Below are positions 63,996-64,000 of a stretch of 64,000 nt of DNA, piece by piece. The notes beneath the pieces are model-generated. The model did not search any database. It was not told the DNA's origin and saw nothing but the letters and a program-made list of their open reading frames with translations. How positions within the stretch are numbered: position 1 is the first letter of the stretch; each line of letters opens with the position of its first letter. Source of the DNA: Paracoccaceae bacterium (GTDB lineage Bacteria > Pseudomonadota > Alphaproteobacteria > Rhodobacterales > Rhodobacteraceae); assembly GCA_012103375.1 (NCBI GenBank), contig WLWX01000001.1:2770492-2834491 (forward strand), in the 5' to 3' direction. Made by a program: the position numbers and the translations under genes.

Positions 63996-64000
63996 CGCCT

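Overview
The window reads as ordinary chromosome of an alphaproteobacterium, most likely Rhodobacterales (Roseobacter/Rhodobacter group). The evidence is high GC, an RpoH-type heat-shock sigma factor, an MmcB repair protein, a histidine tRNA lacking the extra 5' G, a TRAP transporter, Tad-type pseudopilin genes, a TolQRAB-Pal cluster, and small proteins that I associate from memory with this order (DUF6476-like, DUF6324-like).

Layout. 1-6.4 kb: end of a CtpA protease, RppH, a methyltransferase, RpoH, RluD, a diheme cytochrome c, tRNA-His, an acetyltransferase. 6.5-8.8 kb: mmcB with an IS630-family element sitting on its 5' end, among short dispersed repeats. 8.8-11 kb: a membrane coiled-coil gene (frameshifted by an 8-bp duplication) coupled to a periplasmic ClpP-like protein. 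11-20.8 kb: a riboflavin/nusB/nrdR locus (nrdR-ribD and ribE-x-ribB-ribH-nusB), split by a capsule export module (KpsS, a Wza-like lipoprotein, KpsC). 20.9-24.6 kb: small genes, two of them damaged, and a Doc-type toxin-antitoxin pair directly behind rpoD. 24.6-30.3 kb: rpoD, dnaG, glutamate dehydrogenase. 30.6-33.6 kb: TadE and a TadG-like gene broken by a second IS630 copy and by a small inverted-repeat element. 34.6-35.9 kb: homoserine dehydrogenase. 36.5-48.4 kb: a catabolic island with 5-oxoprolinase (PxpABC), a BASS-like carrier, a TRAP transporter, a D-amino-acid dehydrogenase, a ThDP enzyme, an Asp/Glu-type racemase and an aldo/keto reductase-RidA fusion. 48.4-54.2 kb: ArsC-like, PyrD, DUF952, a 5'-nucleotidase, a GFA protein, FolD and two membrane proteins. 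54.3-64 kb: FtsH, TilS, CpoB, Pal, TolB, TolA, TolR, TolQ, YbgC and a hypothetical gene running off the edge.

How the parts work together. The Tol-Pal block is a complete envelope-constriction machine. The riboflavin block supplies the whole pathway except a clear GTP cyclohydrolase II. The 40-48 kb enzymes can be read as one chain: import, L/D racemisation, oxidation to an imino/2-oxo acid, RidA imine hydrolysis, ThDP decarboxylation to an aldehyde, reductase. That chain is inferred and would be an Ehrlich-like amino-acid route.

A second theme is gene damage: an 8-bp duplication frameshift, two other frameshifts, an in-frame deletion, a nonsense codon, two apparently lost start codons, two almost identical IS copies and an inverted-repeat insertion. 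Either this lineage is losing accessory functions or some of these are assembly errors; raw reads would decide. The essential genes look intact. No CRISPR array, prophage or rRNA was seen.
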